Below are positions 1 through 11,400 of a stretch of 64,000 nt of DNA, piece after piece; position 1 is the stretch's first letter; each line of letters starts with the position of its first letter. Source of the DNA: Owenia fusiformis. Lineage: Eukaryota > Annelida > Polychaeta > Sabellida > Oweniidae. The stretch lies in contig CAIIXF020000457.1 of the NCBI GenBank assembly GCA_903813345.2, positions 96,196 to 160,195 of the forward strand, in the 5' to 3' direction. The notes beneath the pieces were generated by a model that ran no database searches, was not told the DNA's origin, and worked only from the letters and a program-made list of their open reading frames with translations. A program made the translations under genes and the position numbers.

Positions 1-210
1 CGCGAGTTCCTTGTCACTGATTCTTTGACAGATATATCGCTCCAGTCTGGATCTAGACCTGAAAATTCAACAGCAGCATCAGTGGTTAGTCGTAATACAC
101 ACATGGGCTTGGGACGTGGAACTAACCGTGGATCTAACGGAAGTGTCGGTCCAAAAAAACAAGGTGCCCCATTTATTCGCCCTGCCAGGCTGATAACACC
201 CCATCCATAG
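1..210 (+). CDS. Possible 3'-terminal exon, truncated by left edge
   Basis: The frame beginning at base 1 is open to the window edge and stops at TAG 208-210, giving about 69 residues. The peptide is rich in Gly, Arg, Ser and Asn (a GLGRGTNRGSNGS stretch) and ends in RLITPHP. It resembles the disordered basic tail of a nuclear or RNA-binding protein, but I recognise no family. No splice acceptor is visible because the window starts inside the frame, and no nearby AATAAA was found. Composition differs from the AT-rich DNA that follows. It may equally be a chance frame. Confidence 0.3.
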   Translation, partial: REFLVTDSLTDISLQSGSRPENSTAASVVSRNTHMGLGRGTNRGSNGSVGPKKQGAPFIRPARLITPHP

Positions 211-838
211 ATGATCTGGGCAAATTTACGGACTCTTAAGTATGTATTTGTGCACCGATATCTAACTTTACAGTGTATTAATCTCATTTTGACTCTTTAT
301 CTCTCGAATATCAATACTCAGAGCTGAGGCAAACTTAGTATTTTGTTTTACAGCTACACGAACGTAAACGGTATTCTTGCGTCTATTGCATTTATTCTAA
401 TGTATGTTATTGAGTGTTTGGTGTTGAGTTTGGTTGTTTACACCTACCCGTTTGTGAGTTTCACCACTGATTATACTTTTTAGCGTAAAAAATGGTCGAA
501 ACTGTGTACCTCTTATACGATTCTTAGTGCTCAAATCTGGGCTATGTTTGTTTACTTTTTTCTCAAGGAGGATTGGCTCCCAGAATCCAACACCGATATT
601 CTGCAAAACAATCACCTAGCGATAGCTTTGTTGGAGAGTATCGGGTCATTCTCCATGCAGTCGTACAAATTATACAGACACGAATAGCAAATGACGCATG
701 CGTGGAGATTAAAGAATATCGAGTTGGAACCCTGGCTTCCAATCCTCCTTGCTTTTTTCTGTACAGTTAAATCGTCACTTCCGGGTCAATCTGTACTGAA
801 CTTTCAAGGTCGCACAGACATTCAATTTCGCCGGCAAA
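211..838. other. No gene seen
   Basis: AT-rich sequence with short frames only. Bases 773-790 contain ACTTCCGGG, an ETS-type promoter word, a short distance before the possible exon at 839. Nothing else can be supported. Confidence 0.4.
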
Positions 839-904
839 ATGCCAGTGTTCACTTTACTGATAGTTTCAGTTTTGCAAAGTGGATATAAACTCTGCTGCGA
901 AAAG
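839..904 (+). CDS. Candidate first coding exon with signal peptide
   Basis: ATG at 839 in a reasonable context (GGCAAAATGC) opens a 22-codon frame, MPVFTLLIVSVLQSGYKLCC then EK, which ends exactly at a good donor, GAAAAG|GTAATT (GT at 905-906), in phase 0. The first 16 residues look like a secretory signal peptide. The preceding ~70 bases contain an ETS-like ACTTCCGGG. No downstream exon could be identified; the next 1.1 kb is non-coding and then the LINE begins, so the LINE would lie in the intron or has broken the gene. This is a pattern-based guess without a homology handle. Confidence 0.25.
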
Positions 905-2012
905 GTAATTTACTATTAAACTGTATTTATGTATGTTGCATTGTTGATAGTGTTTTGAACGGGGAGCGAAGTAAGGTACATGTACAAGTAGATTAGACTA
1001 TCAAACGTCCAATCACAGTGCTTATTTCAACAAGTGTAGTACCATATACATTGGGCTTACACGTAGCCTATAGGTTCAAACCCGGGATTCCACGCTTATT
1101 TCTATTTATTTCTCGCTGGCCAATTTGACTGTTTTTTTTTGAGTTAGGATTTGGATTTAGAATCATGGGCTGTTTTATCCTGATGAATAACCAGCGTGTT
1201 TTTGTAAAGGCAATATACGGCATGAGCGCGTACATTGTATAGCCCAATCATAAACAGTTTTATGCCTTGTTGAAGTTCAGCGAGCAGTAATATGCAATGC
1301 GCATTGGAAAAACTGAAATTAGTAACATATTACAGATACAACAGCTTGTTGAAATATACATGTACACGATTGTATATAATATGGAAAGTTGAATTAAATT
1401 GTTTAATTTTTAGGTTTATTCTTTTGTAAGGTTCTGCCTACATGTATATTCGTTTGTAGCTGTTTTATTCTTATTTTTGTTTTCTCATTAATCTCCAACT
1501 TCAATGATGATACTACAAATATGTTTACTTTAGATCTGAATGGAACTAAGCCATTTCCAGTATGTACATGTACAGTTCGTATATATGCACACTGAAAACT
1601 GGCCTTTTACAGTCATTGTTAATTAGGACGAGGAAAAATATTGCACCCAACTTACATGCTCGTTAGATACTATCAGAATATTAATAAAGATGTACAGTAT
1701 GTCTGGGTAATCTTTTCTTACACCTCATGGTTAACAATGAGAACTTCCTATCCAATGTATTGTATACTTGGATTATAAAAGATCACTGATCTTTTGTAAT
1801 GTCATTACTGACCATAATTATGCAAACAATGTACATCGTGGTATTTTTATGCTCTGTTTATGCTTGCTCCCCAATCCAACTTATATGTGTTTTAAACTAC
1901 AGGCTTTATGAGTATTCATACACTGGTGTCACTGTCTCTGTTGACTCAACATGGAACACACATACTAGAAACAAGAGTTCTTATAGCCCTGCAAGAACAG
2001 GAATAGGCTAAT
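905..2012. other. Non-coding; includes possible LINE 5' UTR
   Basis: No convincing gene. A 70-codon frame at 1799-2011 ends immediately before the LINE start codon and is in a different phase. The 5' boundary of the LINE is not visible, so part of this stretch is probably its promoter/5' UTR. Confidence 0.4.
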
Positions 2013-5000
2013 ATGCCTTGTTGTATTGAATCTTGGAGAAGAGCAGTTGGGCTTTTTAACTGTTTTTCACTCTCACTTAACAATCACAGAAATGATGGCT
2101 TGATTTTGTCTAATGAAACTGAAACTGTAAATTGCATTTTGATAGTCTTAACTTGTCTGTTTTTAACTCTCCTACTGATCAGTGGAGGGTTATACTCGAG
2201 AACTTTAGGATGTTGCATCCTTTGTTTAACATTCCTGCTTATTGCCACTTTACATGTGACCTATGTTTGTCTTACTATATTTATAATACTGAGTATTATA
2301 GGCTACATAGTAAATCTGCAATCACATTTAATTAAAAGTACATTGTATTCCACTGTCTTAATAATGTCTTTTTTCTGTATGCCTGGTTTTTCACTATTGA
2401 TTCATAATCCAAGCCATATTCTTTCTCTTTTACTACTTCTGAGTGGAGATGTAGAAACGAATCCAGGACCAGATAATAATCTAAAGGTGTTATTTAACAA
2501 CATCAACAGTGTGAAAGCAGATTCATTAAACCGCCTTGATTATCTCAAACAGTATGTGGCTAAGGAAAATGTGCATATTGTGGCTCTTTGCGAAACTGGC
2601 AATGTTACGGATGACGATTTAAAATCCAAAACTTTTGACATAAATAATTTTGGACCGCCTAAATTTTGTACAAACCATGGAAGAGGTTTAATCCTATGGG
2701 GGCATGACTCAGTTCAAATAAAAATTCTTGATCAGTTTAGATCACTCGACCTTGTTAACTGTTGGGCTGAAGTTAAAGTGAGTCATAAAACATATTTGTA
2801 TGGCTTTTTCTACAGGTCACCCTCACAGAGTGCAAATGAAACTAGGCAGTATTTTTCTAATTTAAAAGTTAACCTGTCCCAGGTTATTTTGTATCCCAAC
2901 AACGGGATCTTTATTAATGGCGACTTTAATGCCAGAAATGACTCTTGGTATGATGATGATAATAACAACTTAGCTGGTGAAGAAATGCAAAATTTGTTAA
3001 ATGATCTTGATCTCATGCAGGTAGTTCTTGAACCGACCAGAATTAGACGTAACTCTAAATCATGTGTTGATCTTCTCATTACTAATTCTGATCATCTGAT
3101 CTCCCATACTGTTGACCCCCCAATAGGCAACTCTGACCATTGCACAATTCTCTCACAAATTAGGGTTAGAATTCAGAGGGAGCCTTCCATTAAAAAAACA
3201 ATTTGGGACTTTAACAGAGCGGACACAAACTTACTTCACAACAAAATTTTAGAACATAACTGGAACTTTATCCATGATAATTCAGTTAATCATGCCTCAA
3301 ATCTTTTTGTTAAAACTCTCATGACTATTATTGAATCCAGTATACCACATAAAGTAATTTCAAGTCGGTATGATGACCAACCGTGGTTTAGCGCTAACAT
3401 TAAAAAAGAAATTTATAAACGCAACAAATTACATCATAAGTTCAAATCAACAAATAACCCAACTTTTTATGAAAAATTTAATGCTCAGAGTAGAAAAGTA
3501 AATAAACTGATAAGTGAAGCAAAACTAGCCCATGAAGCGAATATTAGGGTAAAAATTGAAAACACATCTAAAAACTCAATTGAATACTGGACTTTGATTA
3601 AAGAGGTACTTGGTAAAAATCATGTCAGCTCGTTCCCAGTTATAATGGACCCTGCGTCAAATATTACTGCATGTAGCAGTTTAGAAAAATCAAATTTATT
3701 TTTGAAATACTTTGTGAATAAAAATATTGTTAATATTGATAATGCTGCAATTCCTGAATTTCCACCTAGAACTAACATCATGCTGCAAGACATTAGAACA
3801 ACACCCCAGGAGGTCTCTGAATTATTTTCAAGCCTGGATGTTAACAAATCTCATGGCCCGGATGGAATAACAAACAAAATGATCAAATTATGTGGCGATA
3901 GTCTGTCTTTTCCAGTTAGTAGACTTTTTAATAGAATTTTCGAAGAAAGTACTTTTCCTGGTATTTGGAAGGAAGGAACAATCATACCGATTTTTAAAAA
4001 AGGGGATAAAGGCAATATTTCTAATTATAGACCAGTTACATTACTATGCTCACTATCCAAAGTATTAGAAAAAATAATCCACAACAGACTCCTTCTTCAT
4101 TTACTGGATAATAATCTCTTGTATAAATTTCAAAGTGGTTTTTTACCACATCACAATACGGTGAATCAACTGATCAACATTGTTCATGATATACAAACTA
4201 ATGTTGATCAACAGAAAAATGTCCGTTCAATATTTTTAGACCTGACGTCTGCATTTGATTTGGTACCTCACAAACTCTTAATAAAAAAACTTAAAGCATA
4301 CGGATGTAGCAATGAAATTATTCTATTAATGACTTCCTATCTTAAAGACAGAAGGGTTAAAGTGCGTATTAATAACTGCCTTTCCGATTGGTCCTCTGAT
4401 CCTGAATTAATTGGTAACAACAACATTCCGGTCAATAATCCCAATAAACCCCAATACATTATAAATGCCGGTGTTCCCCAAGGTTCTGTTTTGGGTCCCC
4501 TACTTTTTTTAATATATATTAACGATTTACCTGACAACTTAAACTCCAAAGCTTTTATTTTTGCTGATGATACGTCACTTTATGATGCCTATGACAGAAA
4601 CTCTGACATGCTATTGAATTTAAATCAACCCCTTCAACAAGATCTGAACAATCTTAACCAATGGGCAACCACTTGGCGCATGCAATTTAAAGCCCAAAAA
4701 AGTGCTGATCTAACCTTTTATGGCCAAAGAACCCAATTAGCAGCTCAACCATCATTAACTTTAGGAAATGAGCAAATACCAATGACAGATACCCATAAGC
4801 ACTTAGGAATAGTGTTAGATAAACACTTAAACTTTAATGCCCACATTGACCAACTGATTAACAAATTGACAATTTTAATGGGGCCACTGAAGGCTCTTAG
4901 TAAAAAGTTATCAAGCAAACATCTTGAAACAATTTACAATGCTTACTTCATACCCCACTTAGATTACTGTGACATAATTTACAATAAAGCATCAGCTCTT

Positions 5001-5783
5001 AAGCTCCAAGCTCTCGAAAGTCTGCACTATAGAGCAGCCTGCCTAGTTTCAGGTGCTATTCATGGGTCAAATACTGATAAGGTACTTTCTTCTCTAAATT
5101 GGAAAAAGCTGGCATCGAGAAGAGATGAGCACTTAAAAATATTCATTTTTAAGGCACGCTTTAATGCTTTACCTCCCTTCATCTGTGATGTGGTGAGAAC
5201 TTATGAAATTGTTCACACTAGAAGGCTGAGAGATCAGCCAGATTATCAGATTCCATTACATACTAGTGTCTCAACCAAAAAATCTACAATCTTTAGTGCC
5301 ATCTCAGCTTGGAATGGGCTTCCACCAACTATCCGAGTTGGGCAGCCAATCTCAAGATTTAAAAGATCAGTCAGGAAGCAAAGGAGCCATGCATCCTTAC
5401 CCACATCCAAAATGGAGTATACTATGCCAAGACAAACTGAAATTACTTTCAACAGACTTAGAGCTGGACTCTTGCTTAATAGCCATTTACATGCCCACAA
5501 TTTTACCACAATTAATGATCCCAAATGTCCATGTGGTGCAGCTCATCAAACCACTTCTCATTTTCTAATCAAATGTCCACTGCTCATAAATGAAAGGGAA
5601 TTGCTTCTTGCAGGACTCGACGAACTGGAATGTCTGCCAGATTTCAGAAATTTAACAATCTCTAAGAAATCAGATACACTTTTGTATGGGGATACCAACC
5701 TTAGTGATGTGATGAATAGCAAAATTATTGAAATCGTGGCTCACTATGTCTCAACAGCAATCACAGTTTTAAACAGCCAGTGA
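2013..5783 (+). CDS. LINE polyprotein: hydrophobic leader - 2A - endonuclease - reverse transcriptase
   Basis: 1256 residues. Residues 1-145 contain at least four strongly hydrophobic stretches and end in LLLLSGDVETNPGP: the last eight residues (146-153) match the 2A ribosome-skipping consensus D(V/I)ExNPGP, so translation should release a ~152-residue leader and restart at Pro153. An exonuclease/endonuclease/phosphatase domain follows, with E194 (LCET), GDFN at 303-306 and SDH at 374-376. Reverse transcriptase occupies about residues 600-900: NYRPVTLL near 670, GVPQGSVLGP near 820 and catalytic FADD at 850-853. Near the C-terminus, CPCG...HFLIKC (about 1172-1188) is the CxC...HxxxxC knuckle of Jockey/CR1-type elements. 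Function: target-primed reverse transcription of its own RNA. 2A motifs are known in some CR1-type LINEs of invertebrates; the multi-pass leader is what I find unusual. Exact clade is uncertain. Confidence 0.93.
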   Translation: MPCCIESWRRAVGLFNCFSLSLNNHRNDGLILSNETETVNCILIVLTCLFLTLLLISGGLYSRTLGCCILCLTFLLIATLHVTYVCLTIFIILSIIGYIVNLQSHLIKSTLYSTVLIMSFFCMPGFSLLIHNPSHILSLLLLLSGDVETNPGPDNNLKVLFNNINSVKADSLNRLDYLKQYVAKENVHIVALCETGNVTDDDLKSKTFDINNFGPPKFCTNHGRGLILWGHDSVQIKILDQFRSLDLVNCWAEVKVSHKTYLYGFFYRSPSQSANETRQYFSNLKVNLSQVILYPNNGIFINGDFNARNDSWYDDDNNNLAGEEMQNLLNDLDLMQVVLEPTRIRRNSKSCVDLLITNSDHLISHTVDPPIGNSDHCTILSQIRVRIQREPSIKKTIWDFNRADTNLLHNKILEHNWNFIHDNSVNHASNLFVKTLMTIIESSIPHKVISSRYDDQPWFSANIKKEIYKRNKLHHKFKSTNNPTFYEKFNAQSRKVNKLISEAKLAHEANIRVKIENTSKNSIEYWTLIKEVLGKNHVSSFPVIMDPASNITACSSLEKSNLFLKYFVNKNIVNIDNAAIPEFPPRTNIMLQDIRTTPQEVSELFSSLDVNKSHGPDGITNKMIKLCGDSLSFPVSRLFNRIFEESTFPGIWKEGTIIPIFKKGDKGNISNYRPVTLLCSLSKVLEKIIHNRLLLHLLDNNLLYKFQSGFLPHHNTVNQLINIVHDIQTNVDQQKNVRSIFLDLTSAFDLVPHKLLIKKLKAYGCSNEIILLMTSYLKDRRVKVRINNCLSDWSSDPELIGNNNIPVNNPNKPQYIINAGVPQGSVLGPLLFLIYINDLPDNLNSKAFIFADDTSLYDAYDRNSDMLLNLNQPLQQDLNNLNQWATTWRMQFKAQKSADLTFYGQRTQLAAQPSLTLGNEQIPMTDTHKHLGIVLDKHLNFNAHIDQLINKLTILMGPLKALSKKLSSKHLETIYNAYFIPHLDYCDIIYNKASALKLQALESLHYRAACLVSGAIHGSNTDKVLSSLNWKKLASRRDEHLKIFIFKARFNALPPFICDVVRTYEIVHTRRLRDQPDYQIPLHTSVSTKKSTIFSAISAWNGLPPTIRVGQPISRFKRSVRKQRSHASLPTSKMEYTMPRQTEITFNRLRAGLLLNSHLHAHNFTTINDPKCPCGAAHQTTSHFLIKCPLLINERELLLAGLDELECLPDFRNLTISKKSDTLLYGDTNLSDVMNSKIIEIVAHYVSTAITVLNSQ

Positions 5784-5990
5784 AACATTCTAAATTCCTT
5801 TGGGAACCTTATGGGTGGGATGGGGAGCAAGCATACATATAGACTGAACATACTACGTGGTTTTTGTATTTTGTATTTCCTGTATTATATTTTTAATATT
5901 TACTATGCCGATAATGTTATTAAGTTAACAAAGGCATACTTTTGTATATCAATAGCAAGGAAATTGAAATAAATAAACAGAAAAAAAAAG
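5784..5990 (+). other. LINE 3' UTR and A-rich tail
   Basis: About 207 bases after the TGA stop, ending in overlapping AATAAA hexamers and an A9 run at 5981-5989. This is the presumed 3' end used for target-primed reverse transcription. Confidence 0.6.
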
Positions 5991-6369
5991 TAGAAATAAT
6001 CTTGATTTACGTCATTCAAAATTCACAATTCAGTCAAAATAATGTCATATTTGGAATCTACATGTAAAATTACATCTAGAAATGTGGTTTTGAAACGAGT
6101 TAAATAATCAACTTTGAAAATTTAATTTTCTTTGAAAATGTGACTTCTAGGTCGGGGAGATTCCCCATAGACCCCATGTTGTAAAACCACAAAAAGCGAA
6201 ATATTTTTGCTGTGTTGGGCAGATAATATTTTCTTTTACTGGACATATTTTAATTTGTATAACTATCAGATACATAAGGGTAATATGAAAAGTGAACCAC
6301 TAAAACTGATGAATATTCAAGTTTAATGGAATTTTGTAATACCCTGCCCTGTTAATTCCCCCGAATCAG

Positions 6370-6450
6370 CCACCTGGTGGCGAAACTGGTAACTACCTAC
6401 TCGCAACTGAGTAATTGGGAGGAGGATTGTCGGTTCAGGTGCACACGTTG
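6370..6450 (+). repeat. tRNA-derived SINE-like A and B boxes
   Basis: TGGCGAAACTGG at 6378-6389 fits the Pol III A box TRGCNNARYNGG, and GGTTCAGGTGC at 6432-6442 is an imperfect B box (GGTTCRANNCC) at a normal spacing of about 42 bases. No complete cloverleaf is apparent, so this is more likely the head of a tRNA-derived SINE than a tRNA gene. Its 3' end was not found. Confidence 0.35.
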
Positions 6451-6876
6451 CATGTACTATTTGGTTCATAGGCTAAGAGTGATTATTCCTTCAAAAGCCC
6501 ATTTTATACATGTTAATAGAACGACCTAAATTTTAAAATATAAAGGTCAGAATGACCTAATTTTTTAGTTTGGTTAGACCCTAATTCTTTGATATCCTGT
6601 ACAATTTATTAGAAATATCTTGGAGGCTAATATATTGTCTTGAAGCCACTCGTCCTTTATAATGAACGGTATTTTAAAAATTCAAACTGTATTTTTTCCT
6701 CTTCTGATGACCCATATTTCAATATCAACCTTCTATTCAAGGTTTGGGACTTAATTGGGAGTCTGTTTTGATTTCAGGACACCATTACATTTTTGAAAAT
6801 AAGTAGGTCGTATAAACACAAATGCGATTTACATCTTGTCTCTCTCGCTCCTGAACTGTGCTCTGATTGGCTTCTA

Positions 6877-7242
6877 CTAGGAGGTCCTCAGCACTGTGGT
6901 GCGCTTCCCTGCTGATATCCTCCTCCGGCTTTTTGGCATTACTTGGAAGAATCTTCCCTGTCTAAGCTTCTCTTTGCACTCTTTCATTTTGCCTTGGTGG
7001 ATCTTTACTCCGAGGCTGTTCTTAAAGATTCGTCCGCAGCTGTCACAACGATGACTTCTTTTATCCAGTTCGTCAATTCCGTCATTCACTTTCTTCCCTG
7101 TGGTCCGTATCTCGCGTTGATGAGTATCCGTCTGTAACCTAGTGGTCTTTCGAGTCCTATTAAGGACTGGCAAATTTTCTGAAGCTCTTGTAATGCTATG
7201 GTGTGTTGGGCTGCTGACCCTAACACCCCTTACTGACGTCAA
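6877..7242 (-). pseudogene. Zinc-finger fragment of a CRE/R2/NeSL-like LINE
   Basis: A 121-codon minus-strand frame contains RCDSCGRIFKNSLGVKIHQG followed by a Cys a few residues later, a C2H2/C2HC finger like those at the N-terminus of LINEs with restriction-like endonucleases. It lies back-to-back with a plus-strand fragment of such a reverse transcriptase starting two bases away. The two pieces look like one degraded insertion with its 5' part inverted. No start codon is certain. Confidence 0.45.
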
Positions 7243-7245
7243 AAA

Positions 7246-7692
7246 GTGGTCAAGAAGGCAAGAGCTGGATCAGCACCTGGTCCAAGTGGAACAACATACG
7301 TACTGTGGTCAAAGAAAGCCCTGCCATCATCTTGGGCCCTGGCAGATGACTGCTTTGTTCCAAAAGAAGACAAGACCCAGACGCTTGGCCAGTTTAGAGA
7401 AATATCACTGCTGGATGTCGAAGGGAAGATTTTCTTGACACTAGTGGCAAAAAGGCTGACCAACTTCCTGCTAGGCAACAACTACATTGATCCAAGTGTG
7501 CAGAAGGGAGGGATTCCAGGACACTCTGGTTGCCTCGAGCATACAGCGGCAGTCACCCAGCTGATTAAAGAGGCCCAGAAGAACAACACCACCCTCTCAG
7601 TAGTTTGGCTTGACTTGGCCAAACCATACCCCAGTGTCCCACATCAGATGATATCGATGTATAAGTTCTCCTTTCCGTGGTTTGCTCTTTAA
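7246..7692 (+). pseudogene. Reverse-transcriptase fragment of a CRE/R2/NeSL-like LINE
   Basis: 148 codons carrying the early RT motifs: ARAGSAPGPSG, then QFREISLLDVEGKIF, a VQKGGIPGHSGCLEHT block and WLDLAKPYPSVPH (motif A, normally LDLxxAYxSIPH). The catalytic FADD and everything downstream are missing; similarity stops near 7665. The fragment is therefore truncated at both sides and cannot be functional. The wording of the motifs fits the R2/NeSL/Hero group better than CR1, but the clade call is from memory. Confidence 0.7.
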
Positions 7693-8459
7693 ACGAGGAG
7701 ACACGTAAGTATTTCCTGACATTGACAACATATTACCCATGATGCAATTCGTGGGGGAACAAATTCTTACTTACTTCTTTTCCCCTCATTAGTCTAGCAT
7801 GTGGATTTTCATACTTATTTTCAATCGCTATCTTCCAACAAAGCTCTGTCCGATTGGACGAGAAAAGTATCATAAACGATTGGTCTCTTATTAAACTTTA
7901 CTGGTATATATCAGATAATTGTATCTCTGTATTGGCTCACAACGTTTTAAAATTAAAAGCAACGTATGAAAAGAGGAGATATATTCCGGTAGAGAAGGTC
8001 ATGCGATCAGTTGACTAGTCCCCATATTGGAAAATAATTTCATTCGACTTACCACCCTTTCATTCCATCCTTACTGCACTAAAAACTGCAACATCGATGC
8101 AACAACTGAATAGAGTTTATGTATTTATTTATAGTGATCAGTCTTAAAATTAACAATAATTTTACCCAGCCTACCGTAAGCTTATTAACCACTGTTTACA
8201 ATAAGAAATACAAGATTAATACTAATAATGAAAGTACTCATCTTCAAATTGCATTATAGACTTTAAAAACCCACAAATGACTGAGCAGTTGACCAAAGAA
8301 GACACGTCGCTATTGTCTAGGTCAATCGGTTCAGTGTCAAAAAGTAAATCTATAAAACTCGTTTCCGATTGTTTGAATTGATTATACAAGCTTTTATTGA
8401 TTATACTCGATCATGGGTTTTCTAAATGAAAATTCATTTGAGATCTCCAATTTCCGTTA
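7693..8459. other. No gene seen
   Basis: AT-rich intergenic sequence downstream of the protease gene (which reads leftward). No ORF, repeat or RNA gene that I can support. Confidence 0.4.
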
Positions 8460-8465
8460 TTTATT
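8460..8465 (-). terminator. Polyadenylation signal of protease gene
   Basis: AATAAA on the minus strand, about 19 bases downstream of the TAA stop at 8484-8486. Confidence 0.55.
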
Positions 8466-8483
8466 TAATATTTCTTGTACAAA

Positions 8484-11400
8484 TTAACATTTCTTTTTAT
8501 TGCATTCTCTTTCTTGCACATCGACTATTTCTCCTGTGTCGGGATCAACTTTCTTTTCACCGATTTCCCCAAGGCACTTGCCATTCGCGATAGGTTTCGG
8601 TTTATTGCAGACACGAATCCTAGTCTGATATCCACCTCCGCATGACACCGAACACTTTGTCCAATCAGAGAACATTCCCCAATCCCCATCCGTAGAGATC
8701 TTGTCGTTTATCCAGTCAATGTAATTTGTCAGTTTTGTGTAGACACCAGAATAGTCACCACATGTAGCAGGCCCCCAGCTAACTAGTCCGTACTGAACCC
8801 ACTTGTTGTCTCTGTGACGACACATGAATGGGCCACCAGAGTCTCCCATGCAGGAATCTCTGAAACATTATAACATGTTGGTCAAAACAGGACTAAATTC
8901 ATGTCCAGATATAAGAAGCACCTTTTGAATAGCCAAAGTCATCCATGTCCAGGACATTCGATGTAAATAAACTTAACTTCACTATACTATACAGGGGCGT
9001 AGCCAGCTTTCAGTCAGGGGGGGGGGTGCGATCGCCGAAAATTTTTCAGTTTTCGGTCAGGGGGGGGTGCGATTTTGCCATAAGCAACACAAAAAATTAA
9101 GATTTCTTTTGAATTTTACAAAAATTGATGCAACTTCCTGCAAAATTGAGCTAGAAGCTTCAAATAAAAAGCATTTTAAAGCTCTTTTCTACCTCTATCC
9201 ATTGATCATATTTTCAAAGGTTATGGGGGGGGGGGTGCGATCGCACCCCCCCCCCCCCCCCTGGCTACGTCCATGCTATAGCATAACATTTATCCAATCC
9301 TCAAAATACAAGTTATAAATGTCTTACCTCTAATTTATGGTAGTTTTGAAAATGTTGTTCTAAAAAATATGTAGAGCAGAACTATAGTTTCAGAATGACC
9401 GTGTCATTAAAGGACAACCTATGACTAATACAGTCTGAGGCCTCATCTCATCCAAATTAAATGTATTTCAGAATGCATATAATATATATACCTGTTGTTC
9501 ATGTGTGCACAAAACATTGATTCTGGTTGAACCCTAGACGCCAGGCTTGGAGGCAATTTGCATGCTTTAAGCTTCATTCTTACTTCCAGCAAAACATTAG
9601 AAAATCTGTTGTTTCCTGTCATCCCCCAACCTATGATTTGGCAAAGTATCTTTTTGATATTCATTTTCTCACTCTTTGGGAGTAAAATAGGAACTGTCGC
9701 CTCATTTAACTCCAATGGCTCGTCTAATACCAAAATAGCAATATCATTATTGAAATACGCATCGTTCCATTTCTCATGAACAATGAAATTTGATTTGTTG
9801 ACTGTTCGGTCCTGCTTGGTGTCTAATTCATCCTTTTCCAGATCATGTCTCCCTGCCGAAACACTAATCGTTTCATACATCATTCCAAATACAGTGAAGA
9901 CACAATGAGCAGCTGTCAAAATGTGTCTTGGGCTTATTATTGTTCCCCCGCATCTAGATGGAAAAAGATAAACCATCCATCGCCAATTGTTTGGTTCAGC
10001 TTCAAAACCTCCAATAACAATGGAAGTGCTTTCGACCTTTCGAGTTCCTGGTTTTTGACAGTTTTCACTGTTACAGATTTCAGTTTCAATTTTCTTTTCT
10101 AGGCATTCGCCGACTCCCTTGCATTGACGAACCCTTGCTCTGACAGAGCAGCCACTAGACTTCAAACAAGGAGTGAATGGACTTAATTCGGCTGGAACAA
10201 AATACAACATTATACATTGTACTTATTGAAAATTTGACTAGTGTGACAGAAACAAAATAATACATAATCTATATGAATGCAATAATTATACAAAATTATA
10301 GAAATGTATATGATTTAGAGGTACTTGTATGAGTACCTGTGCAAGATCGTAACACAAAGGGTATTTCGAAAACGGTTAAGATCTGCTTTTTTAACCCATA
10401 CCATTTATGTGACTTAAGTGAGGAATTAAATCTACGATTCTGTTGTCTTCTGAGCTATTTTTTCGCAAACATGTACATTTTCTGAAACATATGATACCGA
10501 TACATGTTTGTGAGAAAAATGTCGTGGGGACTCTGCCTACGCATGAAATAAAGAAAAAAGAAAAATCGTACCTTCGACGTCCCGGCGTTTTGTTACCGAA
10601 ACGAACGAACCGTTTCGGTAACCAGCGTAATCGAGCGAATCAGCAGTGAAATATACCTCACATTTTATTCTGGCCATTGCCAAATTTTAACAATGAATAG
10701 AATAAAATTTGAGGTCATTTAATACGCCATAAATCATAAAATCTCGGTCTTTATTCCTTAAATAATATAACATTGCTTCTACCTTTAGCGTCTGCTCCTT
10801 CACATGGACCTTTACAATGGCTGACATGTTTTGATATACATGTACAATTTTTGCATCCGTCCATATAAGTCTCCCCGCGTTTAAGTTTTTTTCCACGTTT
10901 CCTTCCATTTTTTCTGTCGCCATTAATTTGTCCTTTTAATCTGCATACTTTACAACCTGCAATTATAAGCATGCTTAAGGATTAATTTTCAAAGATAGTT
11001 TGTAATCACTTTCAGATGGCTCCACTTAAACTCTGGTGTAATAAACATGCAAGTGAAAAATAAAAACGATCCACTGGTCCAATCGTGACATCTATTAAAG
11101 AATATTGTACAAATTATATCTCAAATAGTATGCCCCGAACAAAATAACCCCTTATAAACCACCCGATGGCTTTAGAAGAGCTGAAACACATTTGATGATA
11201 ATTACCCTGGCAGTATGATAGGCGACCTGATAGTGATGTGGAAAGTACCAACCTTTTTTGTCAGTGCATTCACTCTTGCCGTTCACACAGGTGCATGTGT
11301 TGCACTTGTCGTAGACACTCGTCCATTTAGCTCCAGGTCGATGCTCAACTCCATTTTCGTCGATACATTTCCCCAAACGACAGCAGGCGGTATAAGTGAG

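Larger units (their letters stand above)
2013..5990 (+). mobile_element. Non-LTR retrotransposon (CR1/Jockey-type LINE), apparently intact
   Basis: One long ORF (2013-5783) encodes an apurinic-type endonuclease and a reverse transcriptase. A short 3' UTR follows and ends in an AATAAATAAA run and nine A residues at 5967-5989, the likely 3' end. No frameshift or stop interrupts the ORF, so the copy looks young. The 5' end and target-site duplication were not located. Confidence 0.85.

Noticed and set aside
6370-6450. Functional tRNA gene
   Set aside because: A and B boxes are present but no acceptor or anticodon stem could be folded; B box is imperfect.
9067-9318. 83-codon plus frame with Pro run
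   Set aside because: Caused by poly-G/poly-C at the ends of the MITE in the protease intron.
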